A stretch of DNA of 13,511 nucleotides from Limnohabitans sp. Its GTDB lineage: Bacteria > Pseudomonadota > Gammaproteobacteria > Burkholderiales > Burkholderiaceae_C. The notes beneath the pieces were generated by a model. That model was not told where the DNA came from and did no database searches. It saw only the letters and a program-made list of their open reading frames with translations. A program made the translations under genes and the position numbers. The stretch spans positions 1 through 13,511 of the forward strand of contig VEQI01000049.1 in the NCBI GenBank assembly GCA_018883305.1, written 5' to 3'. Of the stretch, positions 6,532-13,510 are shown one piece after another. Position 1 is the stretch's first letter; every line of letters begins with the position of its first letter.

Positions 6532-7380
6532 TCAGTAGTGATAGACGCCCTGGCCAGACTTGCGGCCCAGACGACCGGCGGCCACCATTTCCTTGAGCAG
6601 CGGGCAGGGGCGGTACTTGCTGTCACCGAACTCGTCCAGGTAGACCTCCATCACCGCCAGACACACGTCCAGTCCGATCATGTCCGCCAGCGCCAAGGGG
6701 CCAATGGGGTGGTTGCAGCCCAGACGCATGCCCGCATCGATGTCGTCTGGTGTGGCCAGGCCCTCGGCCAGCACAAAAAACGCCTCGTTGATCATGGGCA
6801 CCAGGATGCGGTTGACCACAAAGCCTGGGGCGTTCTTGACCGTGATGGGGCTCTTGCCCAGACGCTTGGCCAGATCATGCACCGTGTCATGCGTGGCGTC
6901 GCTGGTTTGCAGGCCGCGGATGATTTCCACCAGCGCCATCATGGGTACCGGGTTGAAGAAGTGCATGCCAATGAAGCGGTCTGCACGCTTGGTGATGGCT
7001 GCCAGTTGCGTGATGGAGATGGAAGAAGTGTTGGATGCCAGGATGACTTGCTCCGGCAGCACAGCCTCCACTTGTTGCAGGATCTTGATCTTCAGGCCGT
7101 GGTTTTCAGTGGCGGCTTCAATCACCAGGTCACAGGCGGCAAAGGCCTCATAGCTGGTGGAGGTGGTGATGCGGCCCAGGGCGGCCTGCTTGTCTGCAGC
7201 GCTGATCTTGTCCTTGCTGAGCAGACGCTCCAGGCTTTTGTCAATGGTGGCCATGCCTTTGTCCAGGGCGGCCTGGGCGATGTCCACCATCACGACCTTC
7301 AGGCCCGAGACCGCGCAGGTTTGTGCAATGCCGTTGCCCATGGTGCCCGCACCGATGATGCCGATCGTTTGAATGCTCAT
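6532..7380 (-). CDS. 3-hydroxybutyryl-CoA (3-hydroxyacyl-CoA) dehydrogenase
   Basis: A 282-residue NAD(P)-dependent dehydrogenase that interconverts 3-hydroxyacyl-CoA and acetoacetyl/3-ketoacyl-CoA, in the PaaH/Hbd/FadB2 class. The Rossmann motif is GAGTMGNGIAQ (10-20), with an acidic VDI at the end of strand 2 (32-34) favouring NAD. The catalytic dyad is His140 (GMHFFNP) and Glu152 (VEII), with SNTSS at 116-120. The C-terminal helical domain has NAPGFVVNRIL and the usual ending GRKSGQGVYHY. The ATG at 7380 follows AAGGA with 5 nt spacing (7386-7390); codons further upstream in frame lie in the divergent promoter region. It could act in fatty acid or phenylacetate degradation or in butanoate/PHB metabolism; the neighbours do not decide. 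It leads the minus-strand group with the phosphoesterase and kinase. Confidence 0.95.
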   Translation of the reverse strand: MSIQTIGIIGAGTMGNGIAQTCAVSGLKVVMVDIAQAALDKGMATIDKSLERLLSKDKISAADKQAALGRITTSTSYEAFAACDLVIEAATENHGLKIKILQQVEAVLPEQVILASNTSSISITQLAAITKRADRFIGMHFFNPVPMMALVEIIRGLQTSDATHDTVHDLAKRLGKSPITVKNAPGFVVNRILVPMINEAFFVLAEGLATPDDIDAGMRLGCNHPIGPLALADMIGLDVCLAVMEVYLDEFGDSKYRPCPLLKEMVAAGRLGRKSGQGVYHY

Positions 7381-7433
7381 GAAAGTCCTTTCGATTGCTA
7401 TAGTCAATCATCCTACCGAATTTGTCTTGCAAG

Positions 7434-8285
7434 ATGCCAACACCGCCGACCCGCTCGCCATCCGACCGCGCCGACACGGCGCAGACGGGTCTGGTGCTGT
7501 GCGCCGACGACTACGCGGTGCACGCGCCGGCCAGTGCCGGCATCCTGGACCTGGCGCGCCGCCAGCGGCTGAGTGCCACCAGTGTGATGGTGCTCTCCCC
7601 GCGCTGGCCGGCCGATGCTGCGCCCTTGCGAGAAGTGCGCGACCAGGTGGACGTCGGGCTGCACCTGGACTTCACCAGCCCGATGGCCTGTGCGGCGGGC
7701 CACGGACGCAGCCTGGGTGCGTTGATGCTGCGCTGCACTTGGCCATTGGACACGGCACTGCAACAGCAGTGGCGAACCGCCATCGAACGTCAGTGCGATG
7801 CATTTGAGCAGCACTGGCAGCAAGCCCCTGACCATCTGGACGGTCACCAGCATGTGCAGCAATTCGCCGGTTTGCGCGAGTTGCTGCTGGCCGTGTTGAC
7901 ACGCCGCTACGACAAGCGCCCCTGGCTGCGCGTCTCGCGGGTGGCGCAGTCCGGCCTCAAGCCGGCCATCATCCGTCTGTGGGGGGCAGGCCCTTGGCAG
8001 CAGCAATTGCAAGCTGCCGGTTGGCAGGGCGTGGGGCCACTGCGGGGTGTCTATGGGTTTGACGGAAATGAACAGACCTATGCGCAGCGCATGCACCAGT
8101 GGCTGCAATCGGCCCGTGCCGACGGCGGCCTGGTCATGTGCCACCCCGCACAGCAGGTCGTGGCAGACGACCCGATGGGCATTGCTCGCGCCTGGGAGTA
8201 CGCTTACCTGTCCTCGGATGCGTTTGCGCACGATCTGCAAGCCGCCGGTGTGCGCCTGGTGAGAGGCCGCGCACTACACTCCTAG
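7434..8285 (+). CDS. YdjC/ChbG/HpnK-family carbohydrate deacetylase (NaxD/LgmC-like candidate)
   Basis: A 283-residue protein of the YdjC-like deacetylase family, which removes N-acetyl groups from sugars. Family motifs are LCADDYAVH with Asp25-Asp26 (22-30), DVGLHLDFT with His77 (73-81), DHLDGHQH with His138/His140 (133-140), and CHPAQ (236-240). These provide the metal ligands and catalytic residues. Relatives act on diacetylchitobiose (ChbG), hopanoid acetylglucosamine (HpnK) or undecaprenyl-phosphate-linked acetylhexosamine (Francisella NaxD, Bordetella LgmC). The next gene starts 1 nt after the stop and encodes an ArnT-like glycosyltransferase, which favours the lipid-linked substrate. 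The ATG at 7434 is preceded only by a weak site (GCAAG); a TTG at 7422 is the alternative. The gene is divergent from the dehydrogenase gene, with a 53-nt gap. Confidence 0.85.
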   Translation: MPTPPTRSPSDRADTAQTGLVLCADDYAVHAPASAGILDLARRQRLSATSVMVLSPRWPADAAPLREVRDQVDVGLHLDFTSPMACAAGHGRSLGALMLRCTWPLDTALQQQWRTAIERQCDAFEQHWQQAPDHLDGHQHVQQFAGLRELLLAVLTRRYDKRPWLRVSRVAQSGLKPAIIRLWGAGPWQQQLQAAGWQGVGPLRGVYGFDGNEQTYAQRMHQWLQSARADGGLVMCHPAQQVVADDPMGIARAWEYAYLSSDAFAHDLQAAGVRLVRGRALHS

Positions 8286-8286
8286 T

Positions 8287-9852
8287 ATGAATCGCGTTGT
8301 CTCGTCTTTGCGTGTGGCCGCAGGTTTGTGCCTGCCTTGGCTGGCACTGCTGCTGGTGCTGGCCAGCCTGCGTCCGCTGGCCATCCCGGACGAGGGCCGC
8401 TACGCCGAAGTGGGCCGATGGATGTGGCTCAGTGGCGACTGGCTGGCGCCGCGGCTCGATGGCATTCCCTTTTTCCACAAACCCCCCTGGCTGTATTGGC
8501 TGGAGGCGCTCAGTATCGGTGTCTTCGGCGCGCATGCCTGGTCTGTGCGGCTGGTGCCGGCCTTGCATGCCGCCCTGACGCTCGTGGGGATGACCGCGAT
8601 CACCCGTTTGTGGGCCGGCGATCTGCTGGCGCGCCGAGCAGCCTGGATGCTGGGGAGCAGTTTGGCCTTTCTGGTGGGCGGACAGTATGTCAACCACGAC
8701 ATGCTGGTGGCGTGCTGGATCAGCCTGGCCATTCTTTGTTTCGGCTGGTCGTTCGCCTCGGGGGAGCGGCCGCATGCTGGCTGGGCGCGCGCTGGCTTTG
8801 TGGCTTGTGCCCTGGGCATTTTGAGCAAAGGGCTCATCGGCCTGGCCTTGCCCGGGCTGGTCTTGCTGCTGTGGATTGCTTGGACGCGTCAGTGGGCCAA
8901 AATCTTGAAATTGCCCTGGATCAGCGGCCTGGCTTTGTTTGGGCTCCTGGCCGTGCCCTGGTTCGTGCTGGCCGAGCGCGCCTATCCAGGCATGGGGTCC
9001 TACCTGTTTGGCACGCATCAGTTTGGCCGCTTTACTGCCACCACTTTCAACAACGCAAGGCCGTGGTGGTTTTACGGCGTGGCGGTGCTGGTGTTGTGGA
9101 GCGTGTGGGTTCCTTGGACCGTGGTGACGCTATGGCAGGCTTGGCGCGGACTCCCCGTCCTGACAGCACCAAAGGACGCGACCGAGGCACATGCCACCCG
9201 ACTGATCCATTTGCGAAGCCTGGCCTGGGTCTGGCTGTTGGCGATCCTGGGTTTTTTTTCCATCCCCAACTCCAAATTGCTGGGTTATGCCTTGCCAGTG
9301 GTGCCGGCCTTGGCGATTCTGTCGGCCATGGGATGGTCGGTCATGCGCGGCTGGCGCGGTCAGCGCTGGTTGGGGCGTGGGTTGCTGGTGGGCGGGGCGG
9401 GGCTGGCCGTGGTGGCCAACCACCAGGCGGGGCAATTCATTGATCGTTTCAGCAGCCGTGACGTGGCGGCTGCGTTGGCTTGTCGGGCCGCCCCCGATGT
9501 CAACCTGTCTGTGTTGGGCGGTTATCCGTATGACCTGCCTTTTCTGGCACAACGCCAGGCGGCCATGGACGTGTTGCAGGATTGGGCTGGACTGGCGGGC
9601 GTGATCAGTGACGAGTGGCGCACTGAGCTTCTGGACGGCACCCGTTTCGATGCCCAGGCCGCCCATGTATTGAAGCCGCTGACGGAATTGCCTGCGCGTG
9701 CGAAGCAATCGGGCCATTGGTTGGTGGTGGCCCATACCGCTTTGCCCTTGCTGTCTGGTGAGCTGCAAGCCTTCGAACGCGTGTTTGAGGGGCGAAACTG
9801 GTCGCTTTATCGCAGTCCAGGCACGCCGATGGTGGCGTCCTGTTTGCCTTGA
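8287..9852 (+). CDS. ArnT-like GT39-family membrane glycosyltransferase
   Basis: A 521-residue polytopic inner-membrane protein of the PMT/ArnT (GT39) superfamily. It transfers a sugar from a polyprenyl-phosphate donor to an acceptor on the periplasmic side. After TM1 (about 11-30) comes the catalytic first-loop motif IPDEGRYAE with Asp35-Glu36, then HKPPWLYWLEA (64-74), both diagnostic of ArnT-like enzymes. About a dozen hydrophobic segments follow up to about residue 385. The C-terminal 130 residues form a soluble periplasmic domain. ArnT itself moves aminoarabinose onto lipid A; LgmB and FlmK relatives move glucosamine or galactosamine. The paired deacetylase upstream suggests an aminosugar and lipid A phosphate here. 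The start is 1 nt after the upstream stop with no own clear ribosome binding site, consistent with translational coupling. Confidence 0.88.
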   Translation: MNRVVSSLRVAAGLCLPWLALLLVLASLRPLAIPDEGRYAEVGRWMWLSGDWLAPRLDGIPFFHKPPWLYWLEALSIGVFGAHAWSVRLVPALHAALTLVGMTAITRLWAGDLLARRAAWMLGSSLAFLVGGQYVNHDMLVACWISLAILCFGWSFASGERPHAGWARAGFVACALGILSKGLIGLALPGLVLLLWIAWTRQWAKILKLPWISGLALFGLLAVPWFVLAERAYPGMGSYLFGTHQFGRFTATTFNNARPWWFYGVAVLVLWSVWVPWTVVTLWQAWRGLPVLTAPKDATEAHATRLIHLRSLAWVWLLAILGFFSIPNSKLLGYALPVVPALAILSAMGWSVMRGWRGQRWLGRGLLVGGAGLAVVANHQAGQFIDRFSSRDVAAALACRAAPDVNLSVLGGYPYDLPFLAQRQAAMDVLQDWAGLAGVISDEWRTELLDGTRFDAQAAHVLKPLTELPARAKQSGHWLVVAHTALPLLSGELQAFERVFEGRNWSLYRSPGTPMVASCLP

Positions 9853-9860
9853 GGGCGGTT

Positions 9861-9894
9861 CGCTGCGAAGCGCATGGCGATAGGCGTCGCAGTG
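9861..9894. terminator. Weak stem-loop between convergent glycosylation operons
   Basis: CGCTGCGA (9861-9868) can pair with TCGCAGTG (9887-9894) with one G-U pair, and the loop holds a further short CGC/GCG pairing. It lies in the 49-nt gap between the convergent GT39 and GtrA genes. There is no U-tract, so terminator function is tentative. Confidence 0.3.
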
Positions 9895-9901
9895 CACGCC
9901 A

Positions 9902-10312
9902 TCAACGCTTGAAGGCCCAGAATCGACCCAGCATAAAGGTTTGAGCTGCCGCCACGATCAGGGCGGTGATCAATGCGAGCAACTGTGGCCAGTTCAGCAG
10001 TCGATGCAAGGCCATGAACACCGCCTCATTGCACGCAAAGCCCGCCAGTGCCGTGGAGCCAAAGCGCCACAGGCTTTGCAGCAAGCCCGTGCCGGCGTCG
10101 GAAAAACTCAACCAGCGATGGCCCACAAAACTCACCACAAACGCCACCAGAAAGCCGGCGGCGTTGGTGACCTCCGGCCACCAGAGGGTGGTTTGACTCA
10201 GCCAGACAAACACTCCCAGATGCGTCAGCGCTGCGGCGCCGCCCACCACTAGAAACCAGGCGCCACTGCGTGCCAGGCCAGACGCATGCAAGCGGGTTTC
10301 AGTGGGTGTCAC
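9902..10312 (-). CDS. GtrA-family membrane protein, candidate lipid-linked sugar flippase
   Basis: A 136-residue protein with four predicted transmembrane helices (about 17-38, 49-66, 82-103 and 110-128). It shows GtrA-like segments: FLVVGGAAALTHLGVF near the start, NAAGFLVAFVVSFVGHRWLSF (50-70) and the closing MLGRFWAFKR. GtrA proteins are believed to move polyprenyl-phosphate sugars across the inner membrane. The start is GTG at 10312, overlapping the TGA of the GT2 gene by 4 nt (GTGA). The homology begins just after it, while upstream codons in this frame are only the shadow of the GT2 gene. The coupling matches gtrA/gtrB pairs in phage and chromosomal glycosylation loci. Flippase function is proposed for the family and not visible in the sequence. 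Confidence 0.88.
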   Translation of the reverse strand: MTPTETRLHASGLARSGAWFLVVGGAAALTHLGVFVWLSQTTLWWPEVTNAAGFLVAFVVSFVGHRWLSFSDAGTGLLQSLWRFGSTALAGFACNEAVFMALHRLLNWPQLLALITALIVAAAQTFMLGRFWAFKR

Positions 10313-11364
10313 AAGGGCAGCGAGGGTTGGGTGTGGTCGCGCTCTGCACGCGCCGTGCGCGGTCCACGGGCGGGACGCTCTCGCACTTGCGAGGCCGGGT
10401 CGGGCAGGCCGCGCCCCATGCGCTGGCGCACCCAGTAGGCGGGTCGCTGTTTGACTTCTTCGTAGATGCGGGCGACGTATTCCGCCAGCACGCCGATCGA
10501 CAGCAACTGGATACCACTGAAGAACATCAGGCCCACCACGATGGTGGCATAGCCCGGCACGTCGATGCCCCACAGGAAATATTCCGCAATCACCCAGGCG
10601 CCGTAAAACAGCGCCGCGCCGGCCAGCAGCAGGCCGGCCAGGGCCAGCAGGCGCAAGGGGGTGATGGAAAACGCCAGCATCCCGGTCAAGGCCAGCGCAA
10701 TCGATCCGCGCCAACCAAAGTGGCTGCGGCCATCCGCGCGCGGCAGCGGTTCATAGTCAATGGCCATGCTGCGGTAACCCACCCAGGCATACAAGCCCTT
10801 CATGAACCGGTTGCGCTCGGGCAAGGCCTTGAGGGCCTCCACCACCTGGCGGTCCATGAGCCGGAAGTCACCGGCATGCGCCGGAATTTCCACCCGGCTG
10901 CCCCAGTTGATGAGACGGTAGAACACGTGGGTGAGTTTGGCGTGCAACCGGGACTGGTCTTCCCGCGTACGGCGCACCGCATACACCACGTCCTGACCTT
11001 CACGCCACAAAGCGAGCATGCGCGCCACCAGTGCCACCGGATGCTGACCATCGGCATCCATGAGTACCACCACCTCGCCACGCGCAGCGTGCAGCCCGGC
11101 GGTCAGGGCGGCTTCCTTGCCGAAATTGCGTGACAAATCGATGCCCACCACCTCGGGATATTGCTGACACAGTGAATCGATCACATGTGCGCTGGCGTCG
11201 CGACTGCCGTCGTTGACGATCACCAATTCCACCTGTGGACTCAGCAGCAGCAACTCGCTCAGCACCTGCGGTACCAGGCGCGCCAGCGTGCCCGCCTCGT
11301 TGAATGCCGGCATCACGCAGGAAATCGAGGGGGTGTGGGTCAGGCGGTCGATGGGCGCAGGCAT
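10309..11364 (-). CDS. GT2-family polyprenyl-phosphate glycosyltransferase (GtrB/ArnC-like)
   Basis: A 351-residue enzyme expected to transfer a sugar from a nucleotide donor to undecaprenyl phosphate on the cytoplasmic face. The GT-A domain starts with SCVMPAFNEAGTL (15-27), has IVNDGSRD (49-56), SRNFGKEAALTAGL (78-91) and the metal-binding DADGQ (103-107). Two C-terminal membrane helices (about 230-262 and 270-300) are followed by the family's cytoplasmic motif YEEVKQRPAYWV. The last 40 residues are a basic, proline- and arginine-rich extension beyond the usual GtrB end. Its stop overlaps the GtrA start. Closest functional analogues by architecture are GtrB, ArnC, FlmF2 and LgmA; the donor sugar cannot be read. 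The ATG at 11364 has no strong ribosome binding site. Confidence 0.92.
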   Translation of the reverse strand: MPAPIDRLTHTPSISCVMPAFNEAGTLARLVPQVLSELLLLSPQVELVIVNDGSRDASAHVIDSLCQQYPEVVGIDLSRNFGKEAALTAGLHAARGEVVVLMDADGQHPVALVARMLALWREGQDVVYAVRRTREDQSRLHAKLTHVFYRLINWGSRVEIPAHAGDFRLMDRQVVEALKALPERNRFMKGLYAWVGYRSMAIDYEPLPRADGRSHFGWRGSIALALTGMLAFSITPLRLLALAGLLLAGAALFYGAWVIAEYFLWGIDVPGYATIVVGLMFFSGIQLLSIGVLAEYVARIYEEVKQRPAYWVRQRMGRGLPDPASQVRERPARGPRTARAERDHTQPSLPL

Positions 11365-11481
11365 CCGAAATGAGTGCTCAAAAGTGAAGTCAGAGGTGAA
11401 TGAAGTTGTAAGCCGCGCTAACCACGCCAGCCTGCAAGTCTTTTTACGATTTTGACACGACTGCGCATCTGGACTGAATCG
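11365..11481. promoter_or_regulatory. Divergent intergenic region between GT2 and cyclase genes
   Basis: This 117-nt region is clearly more AT-rich than its surroundings and must carry promoters for both divergent genes. For the cyclase, TACGAT at 11445-11450 is a plausible -10 element that would give a leader of about 25 nt, but no good -35 element sits at the right distance. TTGACA at 11452-11457 lies too close to the ATG to serve this start. The 6-mer TGAAGT occurs at 11385 and 11401, 16 bp apart, which is weak as an operator. No convincing minus-strand promoter was found. Confidence 0.4.
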
Positions 11482-13335
11482 ATGAACCTTCCCTCAGACG
11501 CCCCAGAAGACAAACCTGACGTTTTGCCACCCAACGCCCACCACAGCCCTGGCGTGGCCGTCCCTGGCACCATTCGTGAGCAGCGGGTGGTGCTGGTGGT
11601 TGATTTGGTGGAGTCGGTTCGGCTGATGACCAACCACGAGGCGCAGACCGTGGCACGCTGGTGTGAGTTTGTGGCCTGGGTACGGGCGGACTTGCATCGA
11701 CGCTGTGCCGGTGAATGCGTCAAAAGCTTGGGCGATGGGCTGCTGCTGGTGTTTGAGACGCCGCACACAGCCTGGCAGGTGGCGCGTGCCATGCATGAGC
11801 GGCTGCTGCAGACACAGTGGGCCGTGGCGCCTGAGCAGCGTTTATGGCTGCGCATGGGCCTGCACCAGGACTGGCTTTACCGCCACGCACTGGATGTGTT
11901 TGGGACGGCGCCTAACCTCGCCGCTCGTCTGTGCAGTTTGGCAGGGCCAGGGGAAACCGTGTGCTCCGCATCTGTCTGGGACGACTTGCGCGAGCTGGCC
12001 GACACGGCTGCAGATGACCTGGGGCGCTGCTGGCTCAAGCATCTGGCGCAACCCGTGCACGCATTCCGTTTGCGCCCCCAATCCATGCTGCTCGTGCAAT
12101 CGCCATCGCCGCGTTTGCCGGTCAGCGATGGCCAGGTGCTACAGCCCGTGCTGGCCTTGACGGTGTCGACCTGGGACCTGGCGCCAGACGATGCTTGCCG
12201 GCCGTGGGCAGATTGGGTGCTGCATCGCCTGGCAGCACGTATGGCGCGGGTGCGCGAGCTGCGCGTTATCGACCCCTTGTCCTGCGGCCCGTTGGGCTTG
12301 GGTTGCACGGATCCGCGTCTGGCCATGCAGCAATTCAAGGCGGATTACATGTTGATACTGCATGGCCAACTGGGCAAGGGGCGGCTGAGCTTGACGGCCG
12401 AGTTGCGCGCCGGGTCCGAGGCGACCACGGTCTTGGACGTGGCTTGCCAATACCCTGTCGAGGATGCGCTGCATCCGGACTCGGCCATGCTGACGCATCT
12501 CTCGGAGCAGGTGGTCCGCTGCATGTTGCAACGCAGCGGGCGTGAATCTGCGCGTCTGCCACTGCATCATCTGGACAGCCACGCCCTGATGCTGGCGGGC
12601 ATTGCGGGCTTGCACGGCACGGGCCGCGCGCCTTTTGTGCGTGCCCGCGAGGTGTTTGAACACCTCGTGCAGCGACATCCCCGCTTGCCTGCGCCCCGCG
12701 TCTGGTTGTCGCACTGGCATGTGCTGTCCATCACGCGTGGCGTTCATGAACGCTGCGCCGCGGTGGTGGATGAGGCGGACATGCTGGTTCGGCAAGCCTT
12801 GTGGGATCAACCCGACTGTGACCAGGCCTGGGCGGCTCGGGCATTCGTGCAATGTCACCTTCAACATGACCCGGAGCAAGCGCGCGCCTCGGTGTTGCAC
12901 GCCTTGCAACTTTCTCCAAGTCAGGTCATGGCTTGGACCTATCGCACCACCATCGACAGCTTGCTGGGGGACACCAACTCGGCTTACCAGGCCGGACAGC
13001 AAGCGCTGCGACTGGCCCCTTTTGGGCCCATGCGCTACTACCAGTGCTGCCTGGCCGGGCATGCCGCGCTGTTCGATGGCCGCACGCTGGAAGCAGCCCA
13101 GTTGCTGGAGACGTCTTGTGCGCTCAACCCGGCGCATTCACCCACCCTGCGCATGCTGGTGGTGGCTCATCACGACCTGGGCAATCTGGCGCGTGCGCGG
13201 ACGGTCATGGCACAGCTGCGTCTGCTGGAGCCGGATTTGACGGTTGAACGCTATCTCTCGCGTTCCCCGGGCGCGCATGCCCAGCGCGCCCGTTTTGCAC
13301 AAGTCATGGCCGCCGTGGGCCTTCCACGGTCTTGA
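11482..13335 (+). CDS. Class III adenylate/guanylate cyclase with TolB-N-like region and TPR-like repeats
   Basis: A 617-residue protein with no signal peptide or clear membrane helix. Residues 30-200 form a class III cyclase domain with all expected catalytic positions: metal-binding Asp41 (VVDLVESV) and Asp85 (KSLGDGLL), purine-specifying Lys81 and Asp138 (DVFG), and transition-state Asn145 and Arg149 (NLAARL). The Asp41-Asp85 spacing and the Lys/Asp pair match adenylate cyclases of the Rv1625c type, so cAMP is the likely product. Residues 215-355 resemble the TolB-N/FlgO-like segment often placed between cyclase and TPR parts (LTVSTWDLAP, ADYMLILHGQL). Residues 365-590 are helical repeats of TPR type, for example LEAAQLLETSCALNP and LGNLARARTVMAQL. 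The start is taken at the ATG at 11482; an in-frame TTG at 11452 is the alternative. The trigger for activity is unknown. Confidence 0.88.
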   Translation: MNLPSDAPEDKPDVLPPNAHHSPGVAVPGTIREQRVVLVVDLVESVRLMTNHEAQTVARWCEFVAWVRADLHRRCAGECVKSLGDGLLLVFETPHTAWQVARAMHERLLQTQWAVAPEQRLWLRMGLHQDWLYRHALDVFGTAPNLAARLCSLAGPGETVCSASVWDDLRELADTAADDLGRCWLKHLAQPVHAFRLRPQSMLLVQSPSPRLPVSDGQVLQPVLALTVSTWDLAPDDACRPWADWVLHRLAARMARVRELRVIDPLSCGPLGLGCTDPRLAMQQFKADYMLILHGQLGKGRLSLTAELRAGSEATTVLDVACQYPVEDALHPDSAMLTHLSEQVVRCMLQRSGRESARLPLHHLDSHALMLAGIAGLHGTGRAPFVRAREVFEHLVQRHPRLPAPRVWLSHWHVLSITRGVHERCAAVVDEADMLVRQALWDQPDCDQAWAARAFVQCHLQHDPEQARASVLHALQLSPSQVMAWTYRTTIDSLLGDTNSAYQAGQQALRLAPFGPMRYYQCCLAGHAALFDGRTLEAAQLLETSCALNPAHSPTLRMLVVAHHDLGNLARARTVMAQLRLLEPDLTVERYLSRSPGAHAQRARFAQVMAAVGLPRS

Positions 13336-13342
13336 AACACTG

Positions 13343-13348
13343 AAGGAG
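13343..13348 (+). promoter_or_regulatory. Strong ribosome binding site AAGGAG of the glycine-rich ORF
   Basis: AAGGAG lies 6 nt before the ATG at 13355, an ideal Shine-Dalgarno arrangement and among the best in this window. It is the main evidence that the short downstream ORF is translated. Confidence 0.7.
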
Positions 13349-13354
13349 ACGATC

Positions 13355-13510
13355 ATGCATCAGAAACAACGCCGGTTAGCGGCCCCGATGGCGGCCTGGG
13401 CGGGTGGCGGCGGAGGCGGCGGCGGAGGAGGAGGAGGAGGCGGTGGTGGTGGTGGTGGCGCCATGGCGTTCCCTTCTGCCGCGCATCATCGATACCCCAC
13501 ACTCGGTTAG
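13355..13510 (+). CDS. Small polyglycine protein of unknown function (51 aa)
   Basis: I do not recognise this gene. It encodes 51 residues in three parts: a basic N-terminus MHQKQRRLAAPMAAWA (16 residues), 19 consecutive glycines (17-35), and AMAFPSAAHHRYPTLG (16 residues) before TAG at 13508-13510. It starts 19 nt after the cyclase stop behind a near-perfect ribosome binding site, so co-transcription with the cyclase is likely. The glycine codons vary (GGT, GGC and GGA, with blocks of five GGA and five GGT), so the tract mixes repeat blocks with interruptions. No Cys or Trp-rich core, signal peptide or membrane helix is visible. It could be a real small glycine-rich protein, a peptide precursor or a chance ORF containing a microsatellite. 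I cannot decide between these from the sequence. Confidence 0.55.
   Translation: MHQKQRRLAAPMAAWAGGGGGGGGGGGGGGGGGGGAMAFPSAAHHRYPTLG
13403..13459 (+). repeat. GGN trinucleotide tract encoding 19 glycines
   Basis: A 57-nt GGN repeat with internal pure blocks (GGA)5 at 13424-13438 and (GGT)5 at 13442-13456, plus a GGC-rich part at 13406-13423. Gain or loss of units keeps the reading frame. The closely spaced GG pairs could also form two-tier G-quadruplexes on the coding strand or in the mRNA. Confidence 0.9.

Noticed and set aside
7381..7433. Bidirectional promoter in the gap between dehydrogenase and deacetylase genes
   Set aside because: Promoters are expected here, and a TATAGC-like hexamer occurs on the minus strand, but no -35/-10 pair with acceptable spacing was found on either strand.
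5641..7572. Very long plus-strand open frame (643 codons) antisense to three minus-strand genes
   Set aside because: It lies opposite three genes with clear family motifs, shows no recognisable domain, and is rich in His, Gln, Arg and Gly as expected for a high-GC antisense shadow.
11452..11480. TTGACA upstream of the cyclase as a -35 element
   Set aside because: Any matching -10 would put the transcription start at or after the ATG at 11482, and the candidate hexamers match poorly.
12139..13137. 332-codon minus-strand open frame opposite the cyclase TPR region
   Set aside because: Composition typical of a high-GC antisense frame, with no ribosome binding site or family similarity; the plus-strand TPR pattern is convincing.
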